From contig NZ_DBGCTQ010000053.1 in assembly GCF_048388525.1 (NCBI RefSeq), positions 1 through 64,000 of the forward strand: a DNA stretch of 64,000 bases, given 5' to 3'. Position numbers and translations under genes: made by a program. Below the pieces are notes generated by a model, which was not told where the DNA came from, ran no database searches, and worked only from the letters and a program-made list of their open reading frames with translations. Positions 44,604 to 52,790 of the stretch are shown in pieces. This DNA comes from BQOK01 sp048388525 (GTDB taxonomy: Bacteria > Bacillota > Clostridia > Oscillospirales > Ruminococcaceae). Each line of letters opens with the position of its first letter. The stretch's first letter is position 1.

Positions 44604-44620
44604 TTTTGAAATAAAGTTTC
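44604..44620. promoter_or_regulatory. Candidate RpiR operator, copy 2 (before anmK)
   Basis: The 17 bases TTTTGAAATAAAGTTTC are identical to 30388-30404; the core is GAAA-N5-TTTC. Here the site lies just downstream of the anmK -10 box on the minus strand, where a repressor would block the start of transcription. Confidence 0.6.
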
Positions 44621-44631
44621 GCACTGCTCTT

Positions 44632-44640
44632 ATTATAGCA
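44632..44640 (-). promoter_or_regulatory. anmK extended -10 element
   Basis: Minus strand TGCTATAAT followed by AAGAGC. No clear -35 box 17 bases upstream (ACTCAC), consistent with an extended -10 promoter. The start of the divergent kinase gene lies 87 bases away on the other strand. Confidence 0.5.
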
Positions 44641-44726
44641 GAACCGCGGCAAAAGTGAGTAAAGATTTCGGCGTTTCCGGGCTGTTTTTGGAAAAACCAA
44701 AGGACGCAGGAGAGGAAGTGTGTGTG

Positions 44727-45650
44727 ATGAAAGAATACATTGCCGGCTGGGACGGCGGCGGGACCAAAACCATCTGCGAGGTGCGGGAATTAGCAGGCGG
44801 CGAAACGCTGCGCTTTACCGCCGGGCCGCTGAACCCCAACGGCACGGTCCCCGGCCAGGCGGACGACACCGCCGCCGGGCTGCTGGCACAGATGGCCGCC
44901 CTGCCGGGCGGGCTTGCGGGCTGCCGCATGCTGTGCGTGGGGGCCGCGGGGATCAGCAACCCGGCCACCGAGCAGCGGCTGCGGGCCGCGCTGCAAAGGG
45001 GGGGCTATGCCGGCCCGGTGTGCTTTACCGGCGACCAGCAGACCGCGCTGTACGGCGCGCTGGGCGGCGCGGGGGGCATGGTGCTGATTGCGGGGACAGG
45101 TTCCATTTGCTACGGCCAGACCCTCGCGGGCGAAGAGGCCCGGGCGGGCGGCTGGGGCAGCCTGATGGACGACGAGGGGGGCGGCTACGCCCTGGGGCGC
45201 GACATCCTGGCCGCAGTGGTGCGCGGCTTTGACGGCCGGGGCCCGGCAACCTGCCTGGAACGGCTGGTGTTTGACCGGCTGGGCGTGGGGGACATCCAGG
45301 GCATGATCGGCCGCATTTACGCCCCCGGGGTGGGCAAGCGGGAGATCGCAGCCCTGGCGCCGCTGCTGACCGAGGCGCTGCAGGAGAACGACCCGGCCGC
45401 CCGCGGGATTTGCGAAAAGGCGGGCCGGGAGCTGGCGATGCTGGTGCTGCCGGTGGCAGCAAGGCTGGGCCTGCAAACCGCCCGGGCGGCGCTGGCGGGC
45501 AGCGTGCTTATAAAGTGCGCGCCGGTGCGGCAGGCGGTGTGCGAGGCGCTGAAAAGCGAGCTGCCGGGGCTGCGCTGTGTTTTACCCGAGAGGGACGCGG
45601 CCAGCGGCGCGGTGCTGATCGCCCGCAGGGCGCTGCTGCAAAAAAAGTGA
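44727..45650 (+). CDS. murK: BadF-type ATPase, probable MurNAc/GlcNAc kinase (MurK-like)
   Basis: A 307-residue sugar kinase of the BadF/BadG/BcrA/BcrD group, which includes eukaryotic-type GlcNAc kinases and MurK of Clostridium acetobutylicum. Motifs: AGWDGGGTKTICEV (phosphate 1), AGTGSICYG (phosphate 2) and GGWGSLMDDEGGGYALG. The reaction would be MurNAc (and GlcNAc) plus ATP to the 6-phosphate, feeding MurQ. It is divergent from anmK, sharing the regulatory region with the candidate operator. GGAGAGGAAG precedes the chosen ATG; GTG codons just before it are alternatives. The symbol is by analogy and not certain. Confidence 0.82.
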   Translation: MKEYIAGWDGGGTKTICEVRELAGGETLRFTAGPLNPNGTVPGQADDTAAGLLAQMAALPGGLAGCRMLCVGAAGISNPATEQRLRAALQRGGYAGPVCFTGDQQTALYGALGGAGGMVLIAGTGSICYGQTLAGEEARAGGWGSLMDDEGGGYALGRDILAAVVRGFDGRGPATCLERLVFDRLGVGDIQGMIGRIYAPGVGKREIAALAPLLTEALQENDPAARGICEKAGRELAMLVLPVAARLGLQTARAALAGSVLIKCAPVRQAVCEALKSELPGLRCVLPERDAASGAVLIARRALLQKK

Positions 45651-45664
45651 ACCGCGGGCAGAAA

Positions 45665-45712
45665 AACAGCGTGGGGCCTTTTTCCCGAAAGGGGAAGGGT
45701 CCCGCGCTGTTT
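45665..45712. terminator. Large hairpin behind the MurK-like gene
   Basis: AACAGCGTGGGGCC pairs with GGGTCCCGCGCTGTT, with an inner CTTTTTCCC/GGGGAAG stem and a GAAA tetraloop. A good T-run is present only in the minus direction (CGCTGTTTTTC), although no minus-strand gene needs it; RNA stabilisation of the 3' end is an alternative. Confidence 0.55.
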
Positions 45713-45871
45713 GGGCCTTGTGGTTCGGCCGCCCTGGGGGGGCGGGAAACGCGCCCATCGGAAGAAACTCTTGCGCCGCAATGCTGCCATAAAGAACGTC
45801 CATGGCAAAGCGGGAGAGGCTTTTTTGTGCCTTTGCACCGGCTACCCCGGCAGAAGCGGGACAAGGGTACT

Positions 45872-45890
45872 TTGAAAAACAGAGTTTCAA
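45872..45890. repeat. TTGAAA-N7-TTTCAA inverted repeat
   Basis: TTGAAA-AACAGAG-TTTCAA resembles the RpiR candidate operator but with a 7-base spacer. It lies 37 bases upstream of the DUF952 promoter. The rest of the 352-base gap 45651-46002 shows only the large hairpin and the promoter. Confidence 0.35.
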
Positions 45891-45926
45891 TGTGAGCCGC
45901 CGAAAAGTGCAAAACCTTAAAAACAG

Positions 45927-45954
45927 TTGAAAACACTGAAATTAATAGTAAAAT
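45927..45954 (+). promoter_or_regulatory. Promoter of the DUF952 gene
   Basis: TTGAAA (45927-45932), 16 bases, TAAAAT (45949-45954), in an AT-rich stretch. Confidence 0.5.
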
Positions 45955-46002
45955 ATACAATATAGAAATCGGCGGATCGGGATTGCGAGGAGGGGATAGT
46001 TC

Positions 46003-46356
46003 ATGATTTTGCATTGTATGAAAGGAACAACTTGGGAAGAAAGAAAACATAAACCCGCCTGGGGAAATCGAAACATTCGGGCCCACGGATGTATACATTG
46101 CTCAACGATTGAATATTTCTGGCGTGTCGCTCCAAATTTCAAAGACATGGAAGAAGAATTGGTACTGCTTTGCATTGATGAAAACAAATTAAAAGCAGAG
46201 GTTCGTTATGAAGATGAAGATAACTGCGGCAGGTTTTACCCTCATGTATATGGGTTAATAAACAATGACGCGGTGATAGCCGTGCTTCCTTTTACAAAGG
46301 ACGAGCATGGGAATTACGTAAAGAATCAAGAATTGGCACACATAGAGGATAAATGA
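46003..46356 (+). CDS. DUF952 family protein
   Basis: A 117-residue protein matching the DUF952 pattern: HGCIHCSTIEYFWRVAPNF (about residues 28-46), a central EEELVLLCIDENKLKAEVRY and the FYPHVYGLINNDAVIAV segment. DUF952 proteins are small, cytoplasmic and of unknown function; the fold resembles ADP-ribosyl-binding/transferase-like folds in some reports, so no role is claimed. The gene is much richer in A+T than all neighbours, uses codons such as AAA, GAA and ATA freely, and has its own promoter and GAGGAGGGG ribosome binding site. This suggests recent acquisition as a single gene. Confidence 0.8.
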   Translation: MILHCMKGTTWEERKHKPAWGNRNIRAHGCIHCSTIEYFWRVAPNFKDMEEELVLLCIDENKLKAEVRYEDEDNCGRFYPHVYGLINNDAVIAVLPFTKDEHGNYVKNQELAHIEDK

Positions 46357-46373
46357 ATTCTAATTTGTTTGCA

Positions 46374-46412
46374 CCCCCGCGCCGGCTGCCCAGCAGGGTC
46401 GCGGCGCGGGGG
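46374..46412. repeat. GC-rich stem-loop behind the DUF952 gene
   Basis: CCCCCGCGCCG pairs perfectly with CGGCGCGGGGG around a 17-base loop, without a T-run. Confidence 0.5.
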
Positions 46413-46444
46413 CGTTAAGATGAGCTTTTTATTGTGAAGCAATC

Positions 46445-46489
46445 AAAAATGGCGTTTCCCAAAGCCTGAGCGGGGGAAACGCCATTTTT
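46445..46489. terminator. Bidirectional terminator between DUF952 gene and lacZ
   Basis: AAAAATGGCGTTTCCC pairs with GGGAAACGCCATTTTT around a 13-base loop. It can end transcripts from both sides. Between it and the lacZ stop (46490-46659) nothing was recognised. Confidence 0.85.
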
Positions 46490-46659
46490 CGTGTGATATT
46501 TTTTCGGGCTGTTTTGCGGCGGATGCTGCCGCAAGCTACCCGGCATGCAACGGACGCCGGCCCCGGGGAAAAGAGAGAATTGCCCGGGAAAAACGCGCCG
46601 CAAGGTTCGGGGAAGGAACCACACTGCAGGGGTCAGGTTATGCGCTTTCTTGGCCGTGG

Positions 46660-49600
46660 TTATGACACGGGAGCGGGGAAAGAAAAGCGCCAGCAAAATT
46701 CGAAGGCGGGGTCGGCAAAGGCGAGGGGCGGCTCCAGCGCGGGGCCGCAGCTGCCCGAGCCGATGCCGGCCTGCCGGTGGTCCAGGCAGAGCACACAGGC
46801 GTCCGCGGGCTGCAATTCAAAATCGTGCCGCGTTTGGGTGAGCTGTTCCTGGGTGTAGGGAAGGGCGGAGAAACAGAAGTCCTGTTCGCTTTCGACCCGC
46901 AGGGCGGCGGCGGGGCAGGCCAGGGTGAGTTCGGTGCAGCCCCAATGGCTGCGCTCCTCCTGCGGGCGGATATGCTCGGTGGCGCCATCCACTGTTTCCT
47001 GCCAGAGGGAGAGGCGGGCGGCGGCGCGCTTGTCGGCATAGCTTTCGGCAGGGCCGTAGCCGAAGTACGCGCAGCGGCGCAGCTCCTTTTGCACAAACAG
47101 CCGCAGCCCGAAGCGCGGCAGGGGCGGCAGGCGGCCATCCCGCGCGCAGCGGCAGCAAAGCTCGGCCTCGCCCGTGCCGCTCACCCGCCACAAGACGTCC
47201 ATGCGCACCAGGGGCTGGAGCGCGGGCACCACCAGCGAGAGGCGAAAACGCAGCACCGCGCAGCCGCCCTGGAGCCGCGCAGAGGCGCTGTAGACCCGGG
47301 GGGCGGCCCGGTCGTAACCCGCCTTGAGCCAATCGAGCTTTACAAGGCGGTCGTTGTCGGTGGGGGCGCGCCACAGGTTCCAGGCGGCGGGGGCCGTGAG
47401 CAGCTCGCGGCCCTGAAGCGTGAGGGAACAGGGCAGACCGGTGCGGCGGTCGAACCCGTACCGGAAGCCCGGGCCGCTGACCACAAAGGCGCCGGGCGTT
47501 TCGCCCAGGGAGGGCGGCGCGCTTTGCGGCAGGGGCGGCAGCGCCCGCAGGCGGTGCAGAACAAGCTGGTCAAAGCCCAGGGGCCAGCCCTGGGGCACAA
47601 GCGGGCCGCCCTGCGCGGCGGTGTATTCCAGCTCGAGGCACCAGGTGGCCCCGGCCAGCGCTTCACCCTGCGGCAGGGCCGCGGGCAGGGGCACAAGGGC
47701 CCTTGCATGGGGGGCCAGGGGCGGCAGGGCCAGCGGACCGGACGCAGCCTCGGCCCCGCCCCGGGTGAGCCGCCAGCGGCAGGCCACGGCCGCGTTGAGC
47801 GGCAGAAAGTCAAGACGGTTTTCAAGCTCCAGCCCATCGCCGGTCAGGCGGGCGCGCACCGGGCGCAGCACGTTTTTATACTCGGCAAGGCCCCGGTGGG
47901 GAGTGCGGTCGGGGCGGACCAGGCCGTCGACACAGAAGTTGCCGTCGTTGGGCTCGTCGCCCCAGTCGCCGCCATACAGATACATGGGCATGCCGTTTTG
48001 GGCCCGGCCGGTGCAGAGGGCGTGGTCGCACCACTCCCACACAAAGCCGCCGCACATTTCGGGGTGAGCGTCCATGAGGGCGGCGTAAGCCTCGAGATCG
48101 CCGGGGCCGTTGCCCATGGCGTGGCTGTACTCGCACAGAAGGTAGGGCTTGCCCTGGTTGAGACCACGGGCCAGATGGTCCTCGACCTCTTTGGAAGAGG
48201 GGTACATGCGGCTGTACACGTCGATGCAGGAGGTGTCGTTTTGGTAGCCGTTTGTGGTGTAGATGGAGCCCTCGTAGTGGATGGGGCGGGAGGGGTCGAA
48301 GCCCTTCAGCCAGCGGGCCGCCTCTTCAAAAGAGGGGCCGTAGCCGGACTCGTTGCCCAGGGACCAGAGGAGCACAGCGGGGCAGTTTTTATCGCGCTGG
48401 ACGCAGCGGCGCACCCGGTCCTGGATGGCGGCGGAGAATTGGGGGTCCTGGGCGATGTGGCCTGTGTCGTGCAGCCAGTCGGCCCCGTATTGGGCGGTGC
48501 AGCCGTGGCTTTCCATATCCGCCTCGGCCACCAGGTAAAAGCCGTGCTCGGCGCACAATTCGCAGAACCAGGGGGCGTTTGGGTAGTGGCTGGTGCGGAT
48601 GGCGTTGATGTTGTGGCGCTTCATGAGCTCCAGGTCCAAAAGCGCCTGGGCGGGGGTGACGGCAAAGCCGGTGAGGGGATCGGAATCGTGCCGGTTGACG
48701 CCCTTGAGGCGCACCGGCCGCCCGTTCAGCAAAAGGCGGCCGCTTTGGATGCTGACCTGCCGCAGGCCCACCCGCTGGCGGATCGCCTCGCCCGGGGACT
48801 CGAGCAAAAGGGTGTAAAGATCCGGCTGCTCGGCACTCCAGAGTTCCGCCTTTTCCAGCCGGAACAGGGCGCCGGCGCCCGCGGTTTCCAGGCGCTCCAA
48901 GGTTTCGCCCGCGGGGGAGAGCAGGGTGAGCGCCACCGGGAAGGCGCCGCCCGCGCGCTCCAGCTCCACCTGGACCTCGGCCCCGCCCCCGGGGCAAAGG
49001 CGGGTGTGCACAAAAAAGTCCCGCAGGTGGGCGGCAGGGCGGCAGAGCAGATATACGTCCCGAAACAGGCCCGAGAGGCGGAATTTGTCCTGGTCCTCGA
49101 GGTAGCTGCCGGCGCACCATTTGAGCACCACCAGCACCAGCCGGTTTTCGCCGCTGTGCACAAGGTCGGTGAGGTCGTATTCGGCGGTGCTGTGGGAGAC
49201 CTGGCTGTACCCGGCAAAGACCCCGTTCAGGTATACATAGCAGCAGGAGTCGGCCCCTTCCAGCACCAGGTGGCAGCGCTCGCCCGGCTTTTTTTGCAGC
49301 GAAAAGGAGCGCCGGTACACCCCACAGGGGTTTTGGGCGGGCACGAAGGGCGGGTCGTAGGGGAAGGGATAGCGGACGTTGGTGTAGTGGGGGCTGCCAT
49401 AGCCGTGCAGCTGCCAGCAGGAGGGCACGGGCAGCCCGGCCTCGCCCTGAAGGGGCCCGCCCGCCACGGCGGCGTCTGGCACGGCCTCGGGGCTGGGCCA
49501 GAGGGAAAAGCCCCACTGTCCGCTGAGGGGCAGCATGCGGGCCGAGTGCTCCCGCGGGCCCGCCAGCGCTTGCGCGGCGGTGGCGCAGGGGATATAATAA

Positions 49601-49665
49601 GAGCGGTCCGGCAGGGTGTTTTTGCGGAACAGGCGGGGGTCCTGCCAATCACAGGGAAGGTGCAT
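46660..49665 (-). CDS. lacZ: Beta-galactosidase (GH2, LacZ type)
   Basis: A 1001-residue five-domain GH2 enzyme that releases galactose from beta-galactosides. Acid/base Glu439 in SLGNESGYG, nucleophile Glu512 in LCEYSHAMGNG; other LacZ landmarks are GVNRHDSDPLTG, RTSHYPNAPWF, WEWCDHAL and the small-subunit domain ending. Length is close to E. coli LacZ (1024). No signal peptide, so it works on imported sugars. AAGGAGG precedes the ATG. It is divergent from the Gfo/Idh gene and could serve the GH16/GH31 glycan system or free lactose; the released galactose would enter the gal operon at 6.4-10.2 kb. Confidence 0.94.
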   Translation of the reverse strand: MHLPCDWQDPRLFRKNTLPDRSYYIPCATAAQALAGPREHSARMLPLSGQWGFSLWPSPEAVPDAAVAGGPLQGEAGLPVPSCWQLHGYGSPHYTNVRYPFPYDPPFVPAQNPCGVYRRSFSLQKKPGERCHLVLEGADSCCYVYLNGVFAGYSQVSHSTAEYDLTDLVHSGENRLVLVVLKWCAGSYLEDQDKFRLSGLFRDVYLLCRPAAHLRDFFVHTRLCPGGGAEVQVELERAGGAFPVALTLLSPAGETLERLETAGAGALFRLEKAELWSAEQPDLYTLLLESPGEAIRQRVGLRQVSIQSGRLLLNGRPVRLKGVNRHDSDPLTGFAVTPAQALLDLELMKRHNINAIRTSHYPNAPWFCELCAEHGFYLVAEADMESHGCTAQYGADWLHDTGHIAQDPQFSAAIQDRVRRCVQRDKNCPAVLLWSLGNESGYGPSFEEAARWLKGFDPSRPIHYEGSIYTTNGYQNDTSCIDVYSRMYPSSKEVEDHLARGLNQGKPYLLCEYSHAMGNGPGDLEAYAALMDAHPEMCGGFVWEWCDHALCTGRAQNGMPMYLYGGDWGDEPNDGNFCVDGLVRPDRTPHRGLAEYKNVLRPVRARLTGDGLELENRLDFLPLNAAVACRWRLTRGGAEAASGPLALPPLAPHARALVPLPAALPQGEALAGATWCLELEYTAAQGGPLVPQGWPLGFDQLVLHRLRALPPLPQSAPPSLGETPGAFVVSGPGFRYGFDRRTGLPCSLTLQGRELLTAPAAWNLWRAPTDNDRLVKLDWLKAGYDRAAPRVYSASARLQGGCAVLRFRLSLVVPALQPLVRMDVLWRVSGTGEAELCCRCARDGRLPPLPRFGLRLFVQKELRRCAYFGYGPAESYADKRAAARLSLWQETVDGATEHIRPQEERSHWGCTELTLACPAAALRVESEQDFCFSALPYTQEQLTQTRHDFELQPADACVLCLDHRQAGIGSGSCGPALEPPLAFADPAFEFCWRFSFPAPVS

Positions 49666-49843
49666 AGAAGGCCTCCTTTGCGGCCCGGGGCGCGGGCGCG
49701 CTTTTATTTTATCGGCTGTATGCGTTTTGCGGGCGAAGCAATATATCTTATTGTACCACGCTTGGCAAGCCCCCGGGCAGGGAGGCGGGCTTTTGATTTT
49801 TTACGATTTCTTGCGTTTTTTTATGTTCCGGGCCGCGCGGCGA

Positions 49844-49871
49844 TGCTTTTGCGCCGCGGGCCTTTTATAAT
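49844..49871 (+). promoter_or_regulatory. Probable promoter of the Gfo/Idh gene
   Basis: TATAAT (49866-49871) followed by GAGAGC; the -35 is poor (TGCTTT with a 16-base spacer). The 262-base divergent region shows no clear lacZ promoter and no strong palindrome. Confidence 0.4.
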
Positions 49872-49927
49872 GAGAGCAAAAGGTGCTGCTGAGGGCGGCA
49901 AAAACGAAAAAGGAGTCGATACAAACT

Positions 49928-51184
49928 ATGAGCATGCAACCTGTCACCGCCGTTGTGCTGGGCGCGGGCGCCCGGGGCCGCATCTACGCGGATTACGCCA
50001 AGGCGCACCCGGAGGAGATCCGGATTGTGGCGGTGGCCGAGCCGAAGGCCGACCGCCGGGCCCGGTTTGCCCGGGATTACGGCCTGCCCGAGGCCGCCTG
50101 CTACACCGACTGGGCCGAGCTGCTGGCGCAGCCAAAGCTGGCGGACGCGGCGCTGATCTGCACCATGGATCATTTGCACTACGCCCCCTGCATGGAGGCG
50201 ATCCGCCAGGGGTACCAGATCCTGCTGGAAAAGCCCATGTCGCCCAGCGCGGCGGAGTGCGCCGCCATGCAGTGCGCGGCCGAGGAAAAGGGCGTGGTGC
50301 TGGCGGTGTGCCATGTGCTGCGCTACACCCCTTTCTTTTCCAAAATAAAGCAGCTGATCGAGGACGGCGCGGTGGGCGAGGTACAGGTGATTGAGCAGAC
50401 CGAGCATGTGTGCTACTGGCACCAGGCCCACAGCTTTGTGCGGGGCAACTGGCGGCGCAAGGACGAGAGCGCGCCCATGATCCTGGCGAAGTGCTGCCAC
50501 GACCTGGACCTTTTGAGCTGGATGGCGGGTTCGGCCTGCAAAAAGCTATCTTCGTACGGGGGGCTGGCCCACTTCACGGCCGAAAACGCCCCCCAGGGCG
50601 CACCCGAGCGCTGCCTGGACGGCTGCCCGGCCAGTGAGAGCTGCCCCTATTACGCCCCGAAGCTTTATCTGACCGAAAACACCGACTGGCCCACCGACAC
50701 CATCAGCGTGGACATGAGCCTGGAAGAGCGCACCGAGGCGCTGCGCACCGGGCCTTACGGCCGCTGTGTGTACCGGTGCGACAACGACGTGGTGGACCAC
50801 CAGGTGGTGGCCATGGAATTTGAAAACGGCATTGCCGCCACCCTGACCATGACGGCCTTTACCCCCCGGCTGACCCGCACGGTGCGGGTGATGGGCACAA
50901 AGGGCATGATCGAGGGCGATCTGGAAAGCTGCGCCGTGACCTTTCAGCCCTTTGGGGGCGAGGCCGAGACCTTTTCGGCCGAGGTGCTGGGGGCCAACGC
51001 CTACGGCCACGGCGGCGGCGACGTGGGCCTGATGCACGATTTTGTGCTGCAGGTGCGGGGCGGCGGCGAGGGCCGCACCAGCGCGAAGCAGAGCCTGCAG
51101 AGCCACCTGATGGCCTTTGCGGCCGAGGAGGCCCGGGTGAACGGCAGGGCGGTGGAGCTGGCCGCCTTTGAGCGCAGCCTGTGA
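49928..51184 (+). CDS. Gfo/Idh/MocA family oxidoreductase
   Basis: A 418-residue NAD(P)-dependent sugar oxidoreductase. The Rossmann motif is VVLGAGARGRIYADYAK (about residues 8-24), the family EKP motif appears as LLEKPMSPS (about 99-107), and the C-terminal domain begins around residue 130. An insertion with CLDGCPASESCPYY (about 232-245) carries three closely spaced Cys, as in a subset of this family. Members oxidise or epimerise sugars or act as alpha-galactosidase/glycoside lyase helpers; the substrate is unknown. It precedes the two-component genes by 31 bases and so belongs to the glycan locus. The start ATG has AAGGAG 13 bases away. Confidence 0.85.
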   Translation: MSMQPVTAVVLGAGARGRIYADYAKAHPEEIRIVAVAEPKADRRARFARDYGLPEAACYTDWAELLAQPKLADAALICTMDHLHYAPCMEAIRQGYQILLEKPMSPSAAECAAMQCAAEEKGVVLAVCHVLRYTPFFSKIKQLIEDGAVGEVQVIEQTEHVCYWHQAHSFVRGNWRRKDESAPMILAKCCHDLDLLSWMAGSACKKLSSYGGLAHFTAENAPQGAPERCLDGCPASESCPYYAPKLYLTENTDWPTDTISVDMSLEERTEALRTGPYGRCVYRCDNDVVDHQVVAMEFENGIAATLTMTAFTPRLTRTVRVMGTKGMIEGDLESCAVTFQPFGGEAETFSAEVLGANAYGHGGGDVGLMHDFVLQVRGGGEGRTSAKQSLQSHLMAFAAEEARVNGRAVELAAFERSL

Positions 51185-51215
51185 GGGCCTTAAAAAAAGA
51201 CGGGAGGGCGCCGGG

Positions 51216-52763
51216 ATGTACCGTATGCTGATCGTGGACGACGAAAAGATCGAGCGCACCGGCCTTTGCGGCCTGGTGCGGCGCTTTGGCTACCCCTTTG
51301 AGATCTTTCAGGCGGCCAACGGCAAGCAGGCCGTGCAGCTGCTGGGCCACACCGAGGTGGACGTGCTGATCACCGACATCCGCATGCCGCTGATGGACGG
51401 GCTGGAGCTGACCGACTGGGTGCGCACAAACCGCCCGGCGGTGCATGTGGTGATCGCCAGCGCCTACGGCGATTTTGCCTATGCCCAAAAGGCCATCAGC
51501 ATGCAGGTGCGGGATTACCTGCTGAAGCCGGTGGACCTTGCCCAGTTCCAGACCATGATGGAGCACGTGCAGGCCCTGTGCGAGGCCGACCGGCAGGAAG
51601 CGGACCGCGCCCGGGAACTGGAGGAATACCACCGCATGAAGCGGGAGCAGGCCTTGTGGGACCTTTTGTTCCTGCCGCCGGAAAAGGAGCTTACCGCCGA
51701 GGCGGCGGCCTATTACGAGGCGGGCTTCGGCGGGCACTGGGTGACCCCGGTGCTGGCCGAGACCCACGAGCCGTTTTTCGGCACCCACGAGGAGGAGTTC
51801 ACAAAGCAGCTGGCCGAGCTGTGGCCCTGGCCCTGCGAGGTTCTGGTGACCGAGGAAAACCAGGCAGTGGCGCTGGTGCACGGCGCGCGCCCCGTGCCGG
51901 ACGAGGCGCTGGAGGCGGCGGCCCTGAAGCTGCTGGAAAAGCTGCGCCGGCTGACCCGGCGGGAGGTGTTTTTTACGGTGGGGCCGCCCGCCCAGGGCCC
52001 CCGCCAGCTGGCCGCCAGCGTGCAGGAGGCCGAGGAGCGCAGCGAGTACAAATTTTTTGCCGACGCAGGCATGGTGGTGTTCAGCAAGGAGGGCTACCTT
52101 GCGGCGGCGAACCTGAACACCGTGGTAGACGGGCTGACCCGCTCGCTGATGGAGGACATCCACTACGCGGCGTTCGAAAAGGCGGCGGGGCGGCTGGAGC
52201 TGCTGTTCAAAACCCTGGAGCAGAACCACAGCCTCTCGGTGTTATATGTGAAAAACCTGATGGCGGAGGCGCTGCGCAAGGCAGCGGGCAAGGCCCGGCC
52301 GCCCCTGACCGCCGACGAGCGGGACGAGGTGCTGCGGGCGGTGATGGCCGCCCCCAGCCTTTACGAGCTGAAGGAGCACGCGGCGGCCCAGCTGCGGGCC
52401 ATGGGCGAGCGGACCGGCGACGAGGAGCGGCAGACCGCGGCGCACCGGGCGGTGAACGAGGCCATTGCCATGATCCGCGAGCAGTATGCCGACCCGGCCC
52501 TGAGCATGGAGTACATTGCGAAAAAGACGTATCTTTCGCCCAGCTATTTTTCGGCGGTGTTCAAGGCCGAGACCGGCGAGAGCGCCACCCACTTTTTGGC
52601 CCGCTACCGGCTGGAACGGGCCCGGGAGCTGCTGGAGGGCACCAACACCCGCATTGCGGACATCGGCGCGCGGGTGGGGTTTTCTTCGGCCAGCTATTTT
52701 GTGACCGTGTTCCGGGGGGCGTACGGCATGTCGCCCTCGCAGTACCGGGAGCAGCACGCCTGA
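51216..52763 (+). CDS. YesN-type response regulator with AraC DNA-binding domain
   Basis: A 515-residue regulator: receiver domain (residues 1-125, phospho-acceptor Asp54 in LITDIRMPLMDG), a long middle segment (about 130-400) of unknown fold typical of YesN-type proteins, and a C-terminal AraC helix-turn-helix pair (about 415-515; YIAKKTYLSPSYFSAVFK and IADIGARVGFSSASYF). It should activate the downstream importer and enzymes when phosphorylated by the sensor encoded 27 bases later. The ATG behind CGGGAGGGCG is chosen; the frame is open upstream into the Gfo/Idh gene. Confidence 0.9.
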   Translation: MYRMLIVDDEKIERTGLCGLVRRFGYPFEIFQAANGKQAVQLLGHTEVDVLITDIRMPLMDGLELTDWVRTNRPAVHVVIASAYGDFAYAQKAISMQVRDYLLKPVDLAQFQTMMEHVQALCEADRQEADRARELEEYHRMKREQALWDLLFLPPEKELTAEAAAYYEAGFGGHWVTPVLAETHEPFFGTHEEEFTKQLAELWPWPCEVLVTEENQAVALVHGARPVPDEALEAAALKLLEKLRRLTRREVFFTVGPPAQGPRQLAASVQEAEERSEYKFFADAGMVVFSKEGYLAAANLNTVVDGLTRSLMEDIHYAAFEKAAGRLELLFKTLEQNHSLSVLYVKNLMAEALRKAAGKARPPLTADERDEVLRAVMAAPSLYELKEHAAAQLRAMGERTGDEERQTAAHRAVNEAIAMIREQYADPALSMEYIAKKTYLSPSYFSAVFKAETGESATHFLARYRLERARELLEGTNTRIADIGARVGFSSASYFVTVFRGAYGMSPSQYREQHA

Positions 52764-52790
52764 CCCTTTGAAACGGAAGGAGGAGCGCTT

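Noticed and set aside
46777..50394. Plus-strand open frame of 1205 codons opposite lacZ
   Set aside because: Shadow of lacZ; it also crosses the divergent intergenic region and enters the Gfo/Idh gene out of frame.
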